From: Chitinophagales bacterium
GTDB lineage: Bacteria > Bacteroidota > Bacteroidia > Chitinophagales > Saprospiraceae
Direction: 5' to 3'
Assembly (NCBI GenBank): GCA_013297745.1
Contig: JAAFIM010000004.1
Location: 1-64,000, forward strand
DNA: 64,000 bases
Positions 24,965-32,885 of this stretch are shown piece after piece (the first letter of the stretch is position 1; every line of letters begins with the position of its first letter). Position numbers and translations under genes: made by a program. The notes beneath the pieces were generated by a model. The model saw only the letters and a program-made list of their open reading frames with translations, was not told the origin of the DNA and ran no database searches.

Positions 24965-26227
24965 ATGGCAAAAAAAACAGAACCCAAATGCTCTTTTTGC
25001 GGCCGCCCCAAAAGTGAAACCCTCGCTTTAATCGCTGGCTTAGATGGGCATATTTGCGACTCTTGCATATTTCAAGCACATACTATATTAAATGAAGATT
25101 TTGGACTATCCCAAAATTACGAAGAACCCAAAAACAAAAAGTCTGCTAAGTCCAAACCTCAACTCAAGGTCTTATTGCCACAAGCGATTAAAAATCATTT
25201 AGACCAGTACGTCATAGGTCAAGATGCTACCAAAAAAACCTTAGCCGTTGCCGTTTATAATCATTACAAACGCATCAATCAACCCCCTGCTACAGACGAA
25301 ATAGAGATAGAAAAATCTAATATCGTTATGGTTGGCCCCACTGGTACGGGCAAAACGCTACTCGCCCGCTCCGTCGCCAAGCTGCTTAATGTGCCTTTCA
25401 CTATAGTTGATGCTACCGTATTCACTCAAGCTGGATATGTGGGCGAAGATGTGGAAAGTATGCTCACCCGTTTATTACAGGCCTGCGATTACGATACCCC
25501 TGCCGCCGAAATGGGGATTGTCTATATTGATGAAATTGATAAAATAGCCCGCAAGGGTGAAAACGCCTCTATTACCCGCGATGTGTCTGGCGAAGGGGTA
25601 CAACAAAGTTTGTTGAAAATGTTGGAAGGCACGGACGTTTTAGTACCTCCTCAAGGCGGACGCAAACACCCCGACCAGCCAATGATAAGGGTTAATACGC
25701 GCAATATCTTATTTATCTGTAGCGGGGCTTTTGACGGCATCGAACGCTTTATCGCCAAACGGGTAAATACAGGCTCCATAGGTTATCAAACCTCCGACCA
25801 GCAGTTGGTAGAACGGGATAACCTGATACAATACGTTACCCACCAAGACCTTAAACTGTTCGGTATTATTCCCGAACTGTTGGGACGCTTGCCTGTGCTG
25901 ACTTACTTAGAACATTTGGATGCTATCGCGCTCAAACGCATACTTACCGAACCCAAAAACGCTTTAATCCGCCAATATCAAAGGTTGTTTCAGTTGGAAA
26001 ACATAGAATTGATAGTGCAAGACGATGCTTTAGATTTTATCGTGTCCAAAGCTTTAGATTATAAACTCGGTGCGCGAGGTCTCCGCTCTCTTTGCGAGGC
26101 GATTATGACCGATGCTATGTTTGAAATGCCCACCCAAAAACCCCAAGACGGCAAATTTATAGTAGATGCCAATTATGTCAATCAAAAATTAGCAAAGATA
26201 AAAATGAGCGTCTTTGCTCACCAATAA
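24965..26227 (+). CDS. clpX: ATP-dependent Clp protease ATP-binding subunit ClpX
   Basis: 420 residues. An N-terminal C4 zinc-binding domain (CSFCGR...CDSC) is followed by an AAA+ core: Walker A GPTGTGKT, pore loop 1 AGYVGED, Walker [40 protein letters not shown], and a C-terminal small AAA+ domain with GARGLRS. The ClpP-docking loop has IGY (in TGSIGYQTS) where E. coli has IGF. It unfolds tagged proteins and feeds them to ClpP. It lies just downstream of two clpP genes. Confidence 0.95.
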   Translation: MAKKTEPKCSFCGRPKSETLALIAGLDGHICDSCIFQAHTILNEDFGLSQNYEEPKNKKSAKSKPQLKVLLPQAIKNHLDQYVIGQDATKKTLAVAVYNHYKRINQPPATDEIEIEKSNIVMVGPTGTGKTLLARSVAKLLNVPFTIVDATVFTQAGYVGEDVESMLTRLLQACDYDTPAAEMGIVYIDEIDKIARKGENASITRDVSGEGVQQSLLKMLEGTDVLVPPQGGRKHPDQPMIRVNTRNILFICSGAFDGIERFIAKRVNTGSIGYQTSDQQLVERDNLIQYVTHQDLKLFGIIPELLGRLPVLTYLEHLDAIALKRILTEPKNALIRQYQRLFQLENIELIVQDDALDFIVSKALDYKLGARGLRSLCEAIMTDAMFEMPTQKPQDGKFIVDANYVNQKLAKIKMSVFAHQ

Positions 26228-26258
26228 AACACAAGTTTTACATAGCTTTAAATTTCTA

Positions 26259-26288
26259 AACTCTTTACGCTGAACAGTATAAAGGGTT
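26259..26288 (+). terminator. Terminator of clpX
   Basis: A 9-bp stem AACTCTTTA / TAAAGGGTT with one G-T pair and a 12-nt loop, followed by a run of T. Confidence 0.7.
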
Positions 26289-26317
26289 TTTTTATTTTAT
26301 TAATTTTCCATTATATT

Positions 26318-26671
26318 ACAAAAAACAAGAAAATATATAGGTTTGAAAATTCCAAGTATACAAAAAACAAGGAAATATATAGGTTTGCAAATTCCAAACA
26401 TACAAAAAACAAAGAAATATATAGGTTTGCAAATTCCAAACATACAAAAAACAAGGAAATATATAGGTTTGAAAATTCCAAGTATACAAAAAACAAGGAA
26501 ATATATAGGTTTGCAAATTCCAAACATACAAAAAACAAGGAAATATATAGGTTTGCAAATTCCAAACATACAAAAAACAAAGAAATATATAGGTTTGCAA
26601 ATTCCAAACACACAAAAAACAAGGAAATATATAGGTTTGCAAATTCCCAACACACAAAAAACAAAGAAAAT
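26318..26671. repeat. 42-bp tandem array, eight full copies plus a partial
   Basis: Units start at 26318, 26360, 26402, 26444, 26486, 26528, 26570 and 26612, with a partial ninth at 26654. All are exactly 42 bp with only a few base changes. Each holds an A6 tract, ATATATAGGTTTG and AATTCC; copies 1 and 4 share a variant (GAAAATTCCAAGTA). Because 42 is a multiple of three, several frames on both strands stay open, but no gene is implied. The stretch 26672-26912 is very AT-rich with no other feature seen. Confidence 0.95.
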
Positions 26672-26912
26672 GTAAAGATTTTTATTTTTATTAAATATCT
26701 GTAAAAAATAAATTATTTAAAAAATTTCCCCCGTTTTAAGTGTCAATAATTTTAAAACGCATATTTTTGCCAAAAAATAAAAAAATATTATAATTTTAAT
26801 CCTTTTTTTCAACTTTGAATGTAACATTTTTACAATTTATAACGTTATACCACTAAACAAATAATTTTTTCACCTTAAATTATCTTTTTTTTAAAAGTAA
26901 AAAAACAAAAAA

Positions 26913-27578
26913 ATGAAAAAAACATCCAATATCTCTACCACTTATCAAAATGTGTTGTCGCAAACTAAAACTATATTGCGTCAATGGATAAACAATAATC
27001 CACAATTTGATTGTCCGTTAGTATCTTACAATACTTTGCAGGACGAAGCTGCTAAATTTGAAACATTATTAAGAACCCGTACTGACCAAAATTCGGATAA
27101 AAGAGGCAATACTAACAGCCTTACAACCGTAAATAAGCAGATTAACGAAGCCGTAAGTGTTTTTCGCCGTTATCTCAAGGCAGAATATCCTACCCTAAAA
27201 GACTTTGCGCAACAATACCAGTATTATGGTTTTACCGTAAATGAAAAAGGAACTTATATCTTTTCAAAAGATAATGACCAACGTTCCAACGCTTTAGAAG
27301 TTATAGTTTCTCGTTTTAGCGAACCTAATAACACATTTGCTAACCGTGAGTTTGGTTTAGCACATTGGGCGCAATTAAAACAAAATCATAATCAATTATG
27401 GAACAAAAGCGATGATTTGCGTGCTTCTCGCGCCAATAGTGTTAGCGAAGCATCCAAACAGTATCAATTGTTAAAAAATTATCTGCAAGACTTACACGAT
27501 TATATAAAATTATTTTATCGTCGTCAAGATTTTAAAGCTGCTTTGCGCTCTTTTGGTTTTCTAAAAGAATCGGTATAA
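26913..27578 (+). CDS. Family-X uncharacterised protein, paralogue of 2247-3017
   Basis: 221 residues, soluble and mostly helical, without signal peptide. It shares with the 2247 protein the blocks NTNSLTTVNKQINEA, YPTLKDFAQQYQYYGF, FSEPNNTFANREFGLAHW and the C-terminal LRSFGFLKES, and lacks that protein's Lys/Pro-rich N-terminus. No domain is recognised. It stands alone between clpX and a leftward gene. The 42-bp array ends about 240 nt before its start, and a strong terminator follows it. The A-rich leader (AAAAAACAAAAAAATG) is like that of its paralogue. Confidence 0.75.
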   Translation: MKKTSNISTTYQNVLSQTKTILRQWINNNPQFDCPLVSYNTLQDEAAKFETLLRTRTDQNSDKRGNTNSLTTVNKQINEAVSVFRRYLKAEYPTLKDFAQQYQYYGFTVNEKGTYIFSKDNDQRSNALEVIVSRFSEPNNTFANREFGLAHWAQLKQNHNQLWNKSDDLRASRANSVSEASKQYQLLKNYLQDLHDYIKLFYRRQDFKAALRSFGFLKESV

Positions 27579-27590
27579 TCAAAAAATAAA

Positions 27591-27626
27591 AAAACCTTTC
27601 TACTTCACCACAAGTAGAAAGGTTTT
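27591..27626. terminator. Terminator of the family-X gene
   Basis: A perfect 15-bp stem (AAAACCTTTCTACTT and its complement) with a 6-nt loop and A/T tracts on both sides, so it can also serve the convergent gene ending at 27628. Confidence 0.9.
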
Positions 27627-27627
27627 T

Positions 27628-28167
27628 TTATGAGTTAAATTTAACCCGTATCAGTTGAGACAACAGTTCTTTAATAGCCATATCTAAATTATCGGTAGAA
27701 GTTTGCACGATAAAATCCAAACTGTTTAATTTTTCCGCATCGTAAAACCCAGCCCTAAGTTGCGCGGCTGAAGTAGCCAATAAATAATCAAGGGCGGGTA
27801 TTTTCCCATTATATAAAGCGAGCAAAATATCGGGTTGTTGTTGCATAAAGTTTTGTATCAATTCCCCTTGCGGCACATTCGTAAAAGATAAGTTTTTGCG
27901 GTTAAAAATAGGATATTGAGTAGGCGCATTATTCAAGTCAGCCGCATCCCAATAACCCAAGGCTTGTACATTTTTGCCCTCGCTTATCAACAAACGGATA
28001 TGTTGAAACACGGCAGGTAAATTGGCGGCATCGCTAGCATTGAATAAAATTGCTATTGTTTTACAATTTTCCCAACAGATAGGGGAGCGTCGCCCTGCCA
28101 ATTGTTGGCTTTGGCGGTTTTGTTGTCGGTTGAAAAAGGAATTTTTTATCTTATCGAGCCATTGCAT
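27628..28167 (-). CDS. DUF6913-like conserved protein
   Basis: 179 residues, soluble. A basic N-terminus is followed by an alternating alpha/beta pattern: KTIAILFNASDAANLPAVFQHIRLLISEGKNVQALGYWD, then FNRKNLSFTNVP, then a segment like DILLALYNGKIPALDYLLATSAAQLRAGFYD. This fits, from memory, the DUF6913 family common in Bacteroidota, whose function is unknown. It is separated from the helicase operon by a terminator. Confidence 0.6.
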   Translation of the reverse strand: MQWLDKIKNSFFNRQQNRQSQQLAGRRSPICWENCKTIAILFNASDAANLPAVFQHIRLLISEGKNVQALGYWDAADLNNAPTQYPIFNRKNLSFTNVPQGELIQNFMQQQPDILLALYNGKIPALDYLLATSAAQLRAGFYDAEKLNSLDFIVQTSTDNLDMAIKELLSQLIRVKFNS

Positions 28168-28233
28168 AGGTGGGGATATATTTATGTGAAGAGAGGGGTG
28201 AAAGGGTTAAAATAACCAAAAATAGCCAAAAAA

Positions 28234-28264
28234 AAATGTGTAGAAGGTTGAGTTCTACACATTT
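28234..28264 (-). terminator. Terminator of the accA-helicase operon
   Basis: A perfect 12-bp stem AAATGTGTAGAA / TTCTACACATTT with a 7-nt loop; the minus strand continues into a T-tract. Confidence 0.85.
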
Positions 28265-28283
28265 GATATAAGCGGGCTAACAG

Positions 28284-30311
28284 TTAGCGAGATTTTTTAT
28301 TGAATGATTTATCCATTTTGAAATCGCCTAAATCTGCATCGTCTTCATACTCGCTAAATTTGGGGGCTGCAAAGCTGGGTTTTTTATCAAACTTGCTATA
28401 TTTGTCGCCTCCTGATTTGCGTTCAGAATAATCTTTTTTGAAATCAGAACCACTAGAGCGGCGGTCAGAAGAATAATCTTTTTTGAAGTCAGAACCACCA
28501 GACCTGTTGTCGTTAGATTTGCGGTTGAGTGCTGCTGCAAAATCAACGCGAAGTCCGCGCCCTTTGAGTTCTACGCCATTTTGTTTGAAAGATTGATAAA
28601 TTTGCTCTGCGCTTTGAGGGTCAGTTTCAAAGAAAGCATAAGTATCTTTCATTTCTATTTCGCGAATTTTTTTGCCATTCACGCCAGTGTTTTTGTAGAA
28701 AAACTCGCGCATTTCGTCATAGCGAATTTTATCCACCGAACCTATATTGACAAACATACGGCGAGATTCACCTTCACTGCGGCGGCTGTAGCTGCTGCTT
28801 TCACGAGAGTTTTCGCGGCTACCTTCGCGGTTATTTTCACGGCTACCTTCTGACGAGCGAGAATAAGTAGTAGCGCTGTAAGATTCTCTTTCAGAGCCGC
28901 GTGTTTTGCTGCGGCGGTCATCAGTGGGTATGCCATTTCTGAACGCGTTGAGGTCTGGGCTTTGTAGATAGTCTTTGGAAAAGCGGCGCAATTCAAGAGA
29001 AAGTATTTTGAGAATAAGTTCTCTTTTGTCCAATTTTTCCAACTCTTCGACCCCATTGAGAACGATTTTATCTTGAGCGGCGTGTTCGTCAATTTCAGCC
29101 AAAGCTATAGTATTGGCGAAGTGAGCGAGTTTGCGTTCTTGTACTTCGTGTGCTAGAGGTATAGCCAAGTATTCAAATTTTGCTTGAAGTTGTTTTTCCA
29201 AGCGTTGAATTTTTTGGTGGTCGCGAGGTAAAATAATAGCTAAAGAGATACCTTGTTTGCCAGCGCGGGCTGTACGGCCGCTTCTGTGGGTATAACTTTC
29301 TGTATCCATCGGCAACTGATAATGCAAGACGTGGGTAAGATTATTGACATCAATACCGCGAGCTGCTACGTCAGTAGCGAGAAGAATTTTTATCGCTTTA
29401 TGGCGGAAATGGTTCATTACTTTATCCCTTTGGGGTTGGCTCAAATCGCCGTGCAAACAATCTGCTGGATAACCATCGCGAACCAAAAGGTCAGAGATTT
29501 CTTGAGTTTGAATTTTTGTGGCACAGAATATAATCCCATAAAAATCGGTATAATAGTCCAATAATCTTTTGAGGGCATCATATTTTTTTTCCAAGTGTAC
29601 TACGGAAAATTTATGCTCTATATTACTTTGAGCAGAATTTTTGCGTCCAACTGATATTTCGGTAGGGTTGTGGAGGTAAGCATTGGCTATGTGGCGTATT
29701 TCTGCGGGCATAGTAGCGGAGAAAAGCCCAACAAATTTTTCTTTTGGACAAAAGCTAAGTATGTGTTTTACATCTTCTTCAAAACCCATATTAAGCATTT
29801 CGTCTGCTTCGTCCAAAATTAGGTATTGAATTTCGGATAAATTGACGGCTTTGCGTTCAATCATATCCATCAAGCGGCCGGGAGTAGCAACGATAATTTG
29901 TGCACCATCGCGGATTTCGCGGATTTGAGTTACTATATTTGCGCCCCCATAAACTGTAGCAATGCTTAAATTGGGGATAAATTTAGCAAAATTTTTGAGG
30001 TCATTGGCAATCTGCACGCACAACTCGCGAGTAGGGCTAAGTACCAAAGCTTGTGGAAGCTGGTTTTTGGGGTTTACGTGTTGGATAAGTGGAAGACCAA
30101 AAGCGGCTGTTTTGCCTGTGCCTGTTTGAGCGAGAGCGAGAATATCATTCTGTTTGGCTAAGAAGAACGGAATGGTTTGCTCTTGTACAGGAGTGGGCGC
30201 TTCAAATCCCAGTTCTTCTATAGCTTGTAGAAGTGGCTGCGCCAAGCCCAACTGGGAGAATGTTAGTTGTGTTGTCAAAATAATAATATAATTAAAATAT
30301 AAAAAAAACAA
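28284..30311 (-). CDS. DEAD-box RNA helicase with DbpA-type RNA-binding domain
   Basis: 675 residues. The helicase core (about 20-390) shows Q motif PTPVQEQTIP, motif I AQTGTGKT, DEAD in ILDEADEM, SAT in LFSATMP, and motif VI HRSGRTARAG. A Ser/Arg-rich linker leads to a DbpA/CsdA-like RNA-binding domain (FVNIGSVDKIRYDEMREFF...GRGLRVDF), then a basic, Ser/Arg/Asp/Lys-rich tail with SGGSDFKKDYS-type repeats. It likely remodels structured RNA in ribosome assembly or cold adaptation. The first 11 residues are AT-derived and hydrophobic; a TTG at 30278 could be the true start. It lies 8 nt after the unknown gene at 30320. Confidence 0.92.
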   Translation of the reverse strand: MFFLYFNYIIILTTQLTFSQLGLAQPLLQAIEELGFEAPTPVQEQTIPFFLAKQNDILALAQTGTGKTAAFGLPLIQHVNPKNQLPQALVLSPTRELCVQIANDLKNFAKFIPNLSIATVYGGANIVTQIREIRDGAQIIVATPGRLMDMIERKAVNLSEIQYLILDEADEMLNMGFEEDVKHILSFCPKEKFVGLFSATMPAEIRHIANAYLHNPTEISVGRKNSAQSNIEHKFSVVHLEKKYDALKRLLDYYTDFYGIIFCATKIQTQEISDLLVRDGYPADCLHGDLSQPQRDKVMNHFRHKAIKILLATDVAARGIDVNNLTHVLHYQLPMDTESYTHRSGRTARAGKQGISLAIILPRDHQKIQRLEKQLQAKFEYLAIPLAHEVQERKLAHFANTIALAEIDEHAAQDKIVLNGVEELEKLDKRELILKILSLELRRFSKDYLQSPDLNAFRNGIPTDDRRSKTRGSERESYSATTYSRSSEGSRENNREGSRENSRESSSYSRRSEGESRRMFVNIGSVDKIRYDEMREFFYKNTGVNGKKIREIEMKDTYAFFETDPQSAEQIYQSFKQNGVELKGRGLRVDFAAALNRKSNDNRSGGSDFKKDYSSDRRSSGSDFKKDYSERKSGGDKYSKFDKKPSFAAPKFSEYEDDADLGDFKMDKSFNKKSR

Positions 30312-30319
30312 GTGAGGGT

Positions 30320-31162
30320 TTAAGCTATTCGCTTAAATAAATTAGGTTGTGGTAAATCATTGATAAAATTACCAAATTTGATTACCTTATTATTGTCAAG
30401 TTCTAGTTTGATGACTTCTAATTTTTCAGAAATAGTTGGAATTGTACTCGGCATATTTTCAATAGAAGTGTTTAATAAAATTTCCCAAATTTCTTTCGCT
30501 AATTCTTGTGTAGAAACTAAAAGCGTTTTTATAAAATCATAAAAACGGCCTCTAACTTTTTTTCTTTCATTGCTAAAAAACACTTTGATTGTAGTGGTTA
30601 CCTCAAATATCGCCAAAACGTTTTCAAGTTGTTTTTCTATCTTTTGGATAGCAGCTACGGATAAAGATTTATTTATCAAATGGTTGATTCTGATTTGATA
30701 TTTTATAAACGTGTTTAGAAGTTTAGCTAATTCTATCACAAACAATTTTACAGGTAATTCTATGGATTGAACGGGTTCCTGTGGAGCTTTCCCTTGCTGA
30801 TAATCCCAATCTTCAACGTCTTGGGTCAGGTTTATTTGTAAAAACTGTTCTTTGTTTTTGAAACGAGAATTTAATGTTATAGTTTGATAAGTGTTGATTT
30901 CTAAACTAAAAACGTATGGTATGGATTCAGAAATCACAATTAAACCCCTCAATAATTTAGAAAAAAATGTCCATAATTCTTCATAAATTTTAAAAGTTTG
31001 TCCTTCAAAATCTACTTGGAATGTTCCTGTATCATTGCTGTATAAGAAAGCTTTTTTAGGAAATTTTTGAAAAAAATCGTCTTTTAGCAAAACTTCCAAA
31101 CGAAACTCTTCTCCAAGTTCAGGGACAAAATCTCCTAAAAACATCAAACAATTTAAGTTCAT
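30320..31162 (-). CDS. Uncharacterised protein, partner of the EndoU-like gene
   Basis: 280 residues, soluble and acidic, without signal peptide or membrane helix. The N-terminal half looks beta-rich (FQVDFEGQTFKIYEELW) and the C-terminal half helical (an LNTFIKYQIRINHLINKSLSVAAIQKIEKQL stretch broken here only for naming). No family is recognised. It is spaced 8 nt from the EndoU-like gene upstream and 8 nt from the helicase downstream. It could be the immunity partner of the EndoU-like protein, but it is longer than most such proteins; this is only a hypothesis. Confidence 0.6.
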   Translation of the reverse strand: MNLNCLMFLGDFVPELGEEFRLEVLLKDDFFQKFPKKAFLYSNDTGTFQVDFEGQTFKIYEELWTFFSKLLRGLIVISESIPYVFSLEINTYQTITLNSRFKNKEQFLQINLTQDVEDWDYQQGKAPQEPVQSIELPVKLFVIELAKLLNTFIKYQIRINHLINKSLSVAAIQKIEKQLENVLAIFEVTTTIKVFFSNERKKVRGRFYDFIKTLLVSTQELAKEIWEILLNTSIENMPSTIPTISEKLEVIKLELDNNKVIKFGNFINDLPQPNLFKRIA

Positions 31163-31170
31163 ATTTTTTT

Positions 31171-31782
31171 TTAGTTTTGGGTGAATAATTCGCGTAAAGC
31201 GAGCAATTTATTGTAAGAAACTCGTGGTATATATTCACTTTTGCGTGGATAAAATTGTCCTAACAATGTTTGGTTAGTTTCAATTTTAGAACCAACAATA
31301 AAACTATATTGTTCAATTGTTACGATTTCTGATTTATCTGTTTTGGGAATAAAGTTTATATTTTTATTTTGGTTAAGTTGTTCAATAGCTTGTCTTATCC
31401 AATCTAAAACTTGTTGCTGGGTTGTGCCTACTGGAAAAAAATCTATGTCATGTGTTTGATACGCCAAGTAGGTTTTGTCAAAATTGAAATGTGCTAGTGA
31501 ATGTTTTCCCAAAATATGTTCGATGTTGATAGCATCAAAACCATAAGCCGATAAATCCACAGTTAAACTTGTATCCACGTTTAAAGGGGGTTGTGGGCTA
31601 AATAAAGGTAAGATATTATCTACAATATTTGTAAAATTGTTGAAATCTCCGTTTATTTTTGCTAAAAACTTATCTATTTTAGTAGAATTATTTTGGGCAG
31701 CGAGAATTACTTTATCCAACCTGTTGCTATCGTTTTTTACTGCTGCATTTTTTAGCCACTCCGCTTTTTTATCTTCCCCCAT
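31171..31782 (-). CDS. EndoU-like RNase-domain protein (tentative)
   Basis: 203 residues. The N-terminal half is helical with a Pro/Leu hinge. The C-terminal half follows the EndoU/BECR nuclease layout: IEHILGKHSLAHF (His89, His94, His98), DFFPVGTTQQQVLDWIRQAI, a strand (YSFIVGSKI), and GQFYPR before the C-terminus, where EndoU toxins have an (I/T)xxYP-type motif. Such domains cut RNA in contact-dependent or polymorphic toxins. There is no signal peptide or trafficking domain. It starts only 2 nt after the accA stop, an unusual place for a toxin-type gene. Family assignment is by pattern only. Confidence 0.4.
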   Translation of the reverse strand: MGEDKKAEWLKNAAVKNDSNRLDKVILAAQNNSTKIDKFLAKINGDFNNFTNIVDNILPLFSPQPPLNVDTSLTVDLSAYGFDAINIEHILGKHSLAHFNFDKTYLAYQTHDIDFFPVGTTQQQVLDWIRQAIEQLNQNKNINFIPKTDKSEIVTIEQYSFIVGSKIETNQTLLGQFYPRKSEYIPRVSYNKLLALRELFTQN

Positions 31783-31784
31783 TT

Positions 31785-32744
31785 TTAGGCTTCTTTATAA
31801 TCAAATTGTCCCATAGCTTCGTATTTGGCTATGCGTTGACTAACTAGTTCGGTGGTAGAAAGCGGTTTTAGTTGGGCGAGTTGTGCCAAAATTTCTGTTT
31901 TTAGTAAAGTTGCGGCTGTGCTTGGGTCGCTGTGTGCGCCGCCGAGTGGTTCGGGGATGATTTTATCAATAATACCCAAATTTAAGGCATCGTTGGCGGT
32001 GAGTTTTAACGCTTCGGCAGCTTTGACCTTGTGTTCTGAGCTGCGCCAAAGTATAGCCGCGCAAGCTTCAGGGCTGATGACTGTGTACCAAGTATTTTCT
32101 AACATCAATACGCGATTGCCTACGCCTATACCCAATGCCCCACCAGATGCGCCCTCGCCGATAATTACGGAGATGATAGGAACTTGCAGTTTGGCCATTT
32201 CAAACAGGTTTTGGGCTATAGCTTGCGACTGCCCGCGCTCTTCAGCTTCTATGCCTGGGTATGCACCAGGGGTGTCTATCAAGCAAACTATAGGCATATT
32301 GAAACGCTCTGCCATTTTCATCAAACGGAGTGCTTTGCGATAACCTTCAGGATTGGGCATACCAAAATTGCGGAATTGACGCGCTTTGATATTTTCTCCT
32401 TTTTGGTGTCCAATTACCATTACCGTTTGCCCGTCTATAATTCCCAAGCCTCCAATAATTGCTTTGTCATCGCGGAAATTGCGGTCGCCGTGTAATTCGG
32501 TAAACTGTTCGCAAATTTGGCTGATGTAATACAAACTATAGGGACGTTCTGGGTGGCGTGCAACTTGTACTTTTTGCCAAGGGCTTAAATTTTGATAAAT
32601 TTTTTCCTGTTTGGTTTTATATTGTTGGCCTAACAGTTGCAAACTTTCGGCTTTGGATATATCGTCTATGGATTCATTTTTTTGAATATCGGAGATAAGT
32701 TTTTGCAACTCTTCCAAAGGTTGCTCAAAGTCTAAAAAGTGCAT
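31785..32744 (-). CDS. accA: Acetyl-CoA carboxylase carboxyltransferase subunit alpha
   Basis: 319 residues, the normal size. Together with AccD (37656-38507) it transfers carboxyl from biotin to acetyl-CoA, the first step of fatty-acid synthesis. Signatures: an N-terminal helical segment (LEELQKLISDIQ), HPERPYSLYYI, FTELHGDRNFRDDKAIIGGLG, GHQKGENIKARQFRNFGMPNPEGYRKALR, VCLIDTPGAYPGIEAEERGQS, IGEGASGGALGIGVG. It is the first gene of a tight leftward unit with the EndoU-like, unknown and helicase genes (gaps 2, 8 and 8 nt). It is preceded by a good promoter. Confidence 0.95.
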   Translation of the reverse strand: MHFLDFEQPLEELQKLISDIQKNESIDDISKAESLQLLGQQYKTKQEKIYQNLSPWQKVQVARHPERPYSLYYISQICEQFTELHGDRNFRDDKAIIGGLGIIDGQTVMVIGHQKGENIKARQFRNFGMPNPEGYRKALRLMKMAERFNMPIVCLIDTPGAYPGIEAEERGQSQAIAQNLFEMAKLQVPIISVIIGEGASGGALGIGVGNRVLMLENTWYTVISPEACAAILWRSSEHKVKAAEALKLTANDALNLGIIDKIIPEPLGGAHSDPSTAATLLKTEILAQLAQLKPLSTTELVSQRIAKYEAMGQFDYKEA

Positions 32745-32774
32745 AACAGTGTAGTATGGTTTGAAATCGGGTGC

Positions 32775-32804
32775 AAAGGTATAACTATTTTTTGTAATAA
32801 CAAC
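32775..32804 (-). promoter_or_regulatory. Promoter of the accA operon
   Basis: Minus strand TTG (32804-32802), 19 nt, TACCTTTG (32782-32775), 31 nt before the accA start. It would drive accA, the EndoU-like gene, the unknown gene and the helicase. Confidence 0.65.
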
Positions 32805-32846
32805 TTTTTTTTAAAATTAAAAGGTGTTTTTTTTCAAAAAAAATAA

Positions 32847-32882
32847 AAAAAACCAAATTAGTCGTTGCTAATCTGGTTTTTT
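32847..32882 (-). terminator. Terminator of the OmpA-like gene
   Basis: A 15-bp stem with one mismatch (AACCAAATTAG / CTAATCTGGTT core), 6-nt loop; A/T tracts on both sides. It lies directly past the stop at 32886. Confidence 0.85.
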
Positions 32883-32885
32883 ACA

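Noticed and set aside
26318-26671. CRISPR array
   Set aside because: Units are contiguous and identical along their whole length with no variable spacers, and no cas genes lie near.
26300-26675. Open frames on both strands through the 42-bp array, coding 14-residue repeats
   Set aside because: The frames stay open only because the unit length is a multiple of three; several frames on both strands are equally open, and no start or ribosome-site evidence singles one out.
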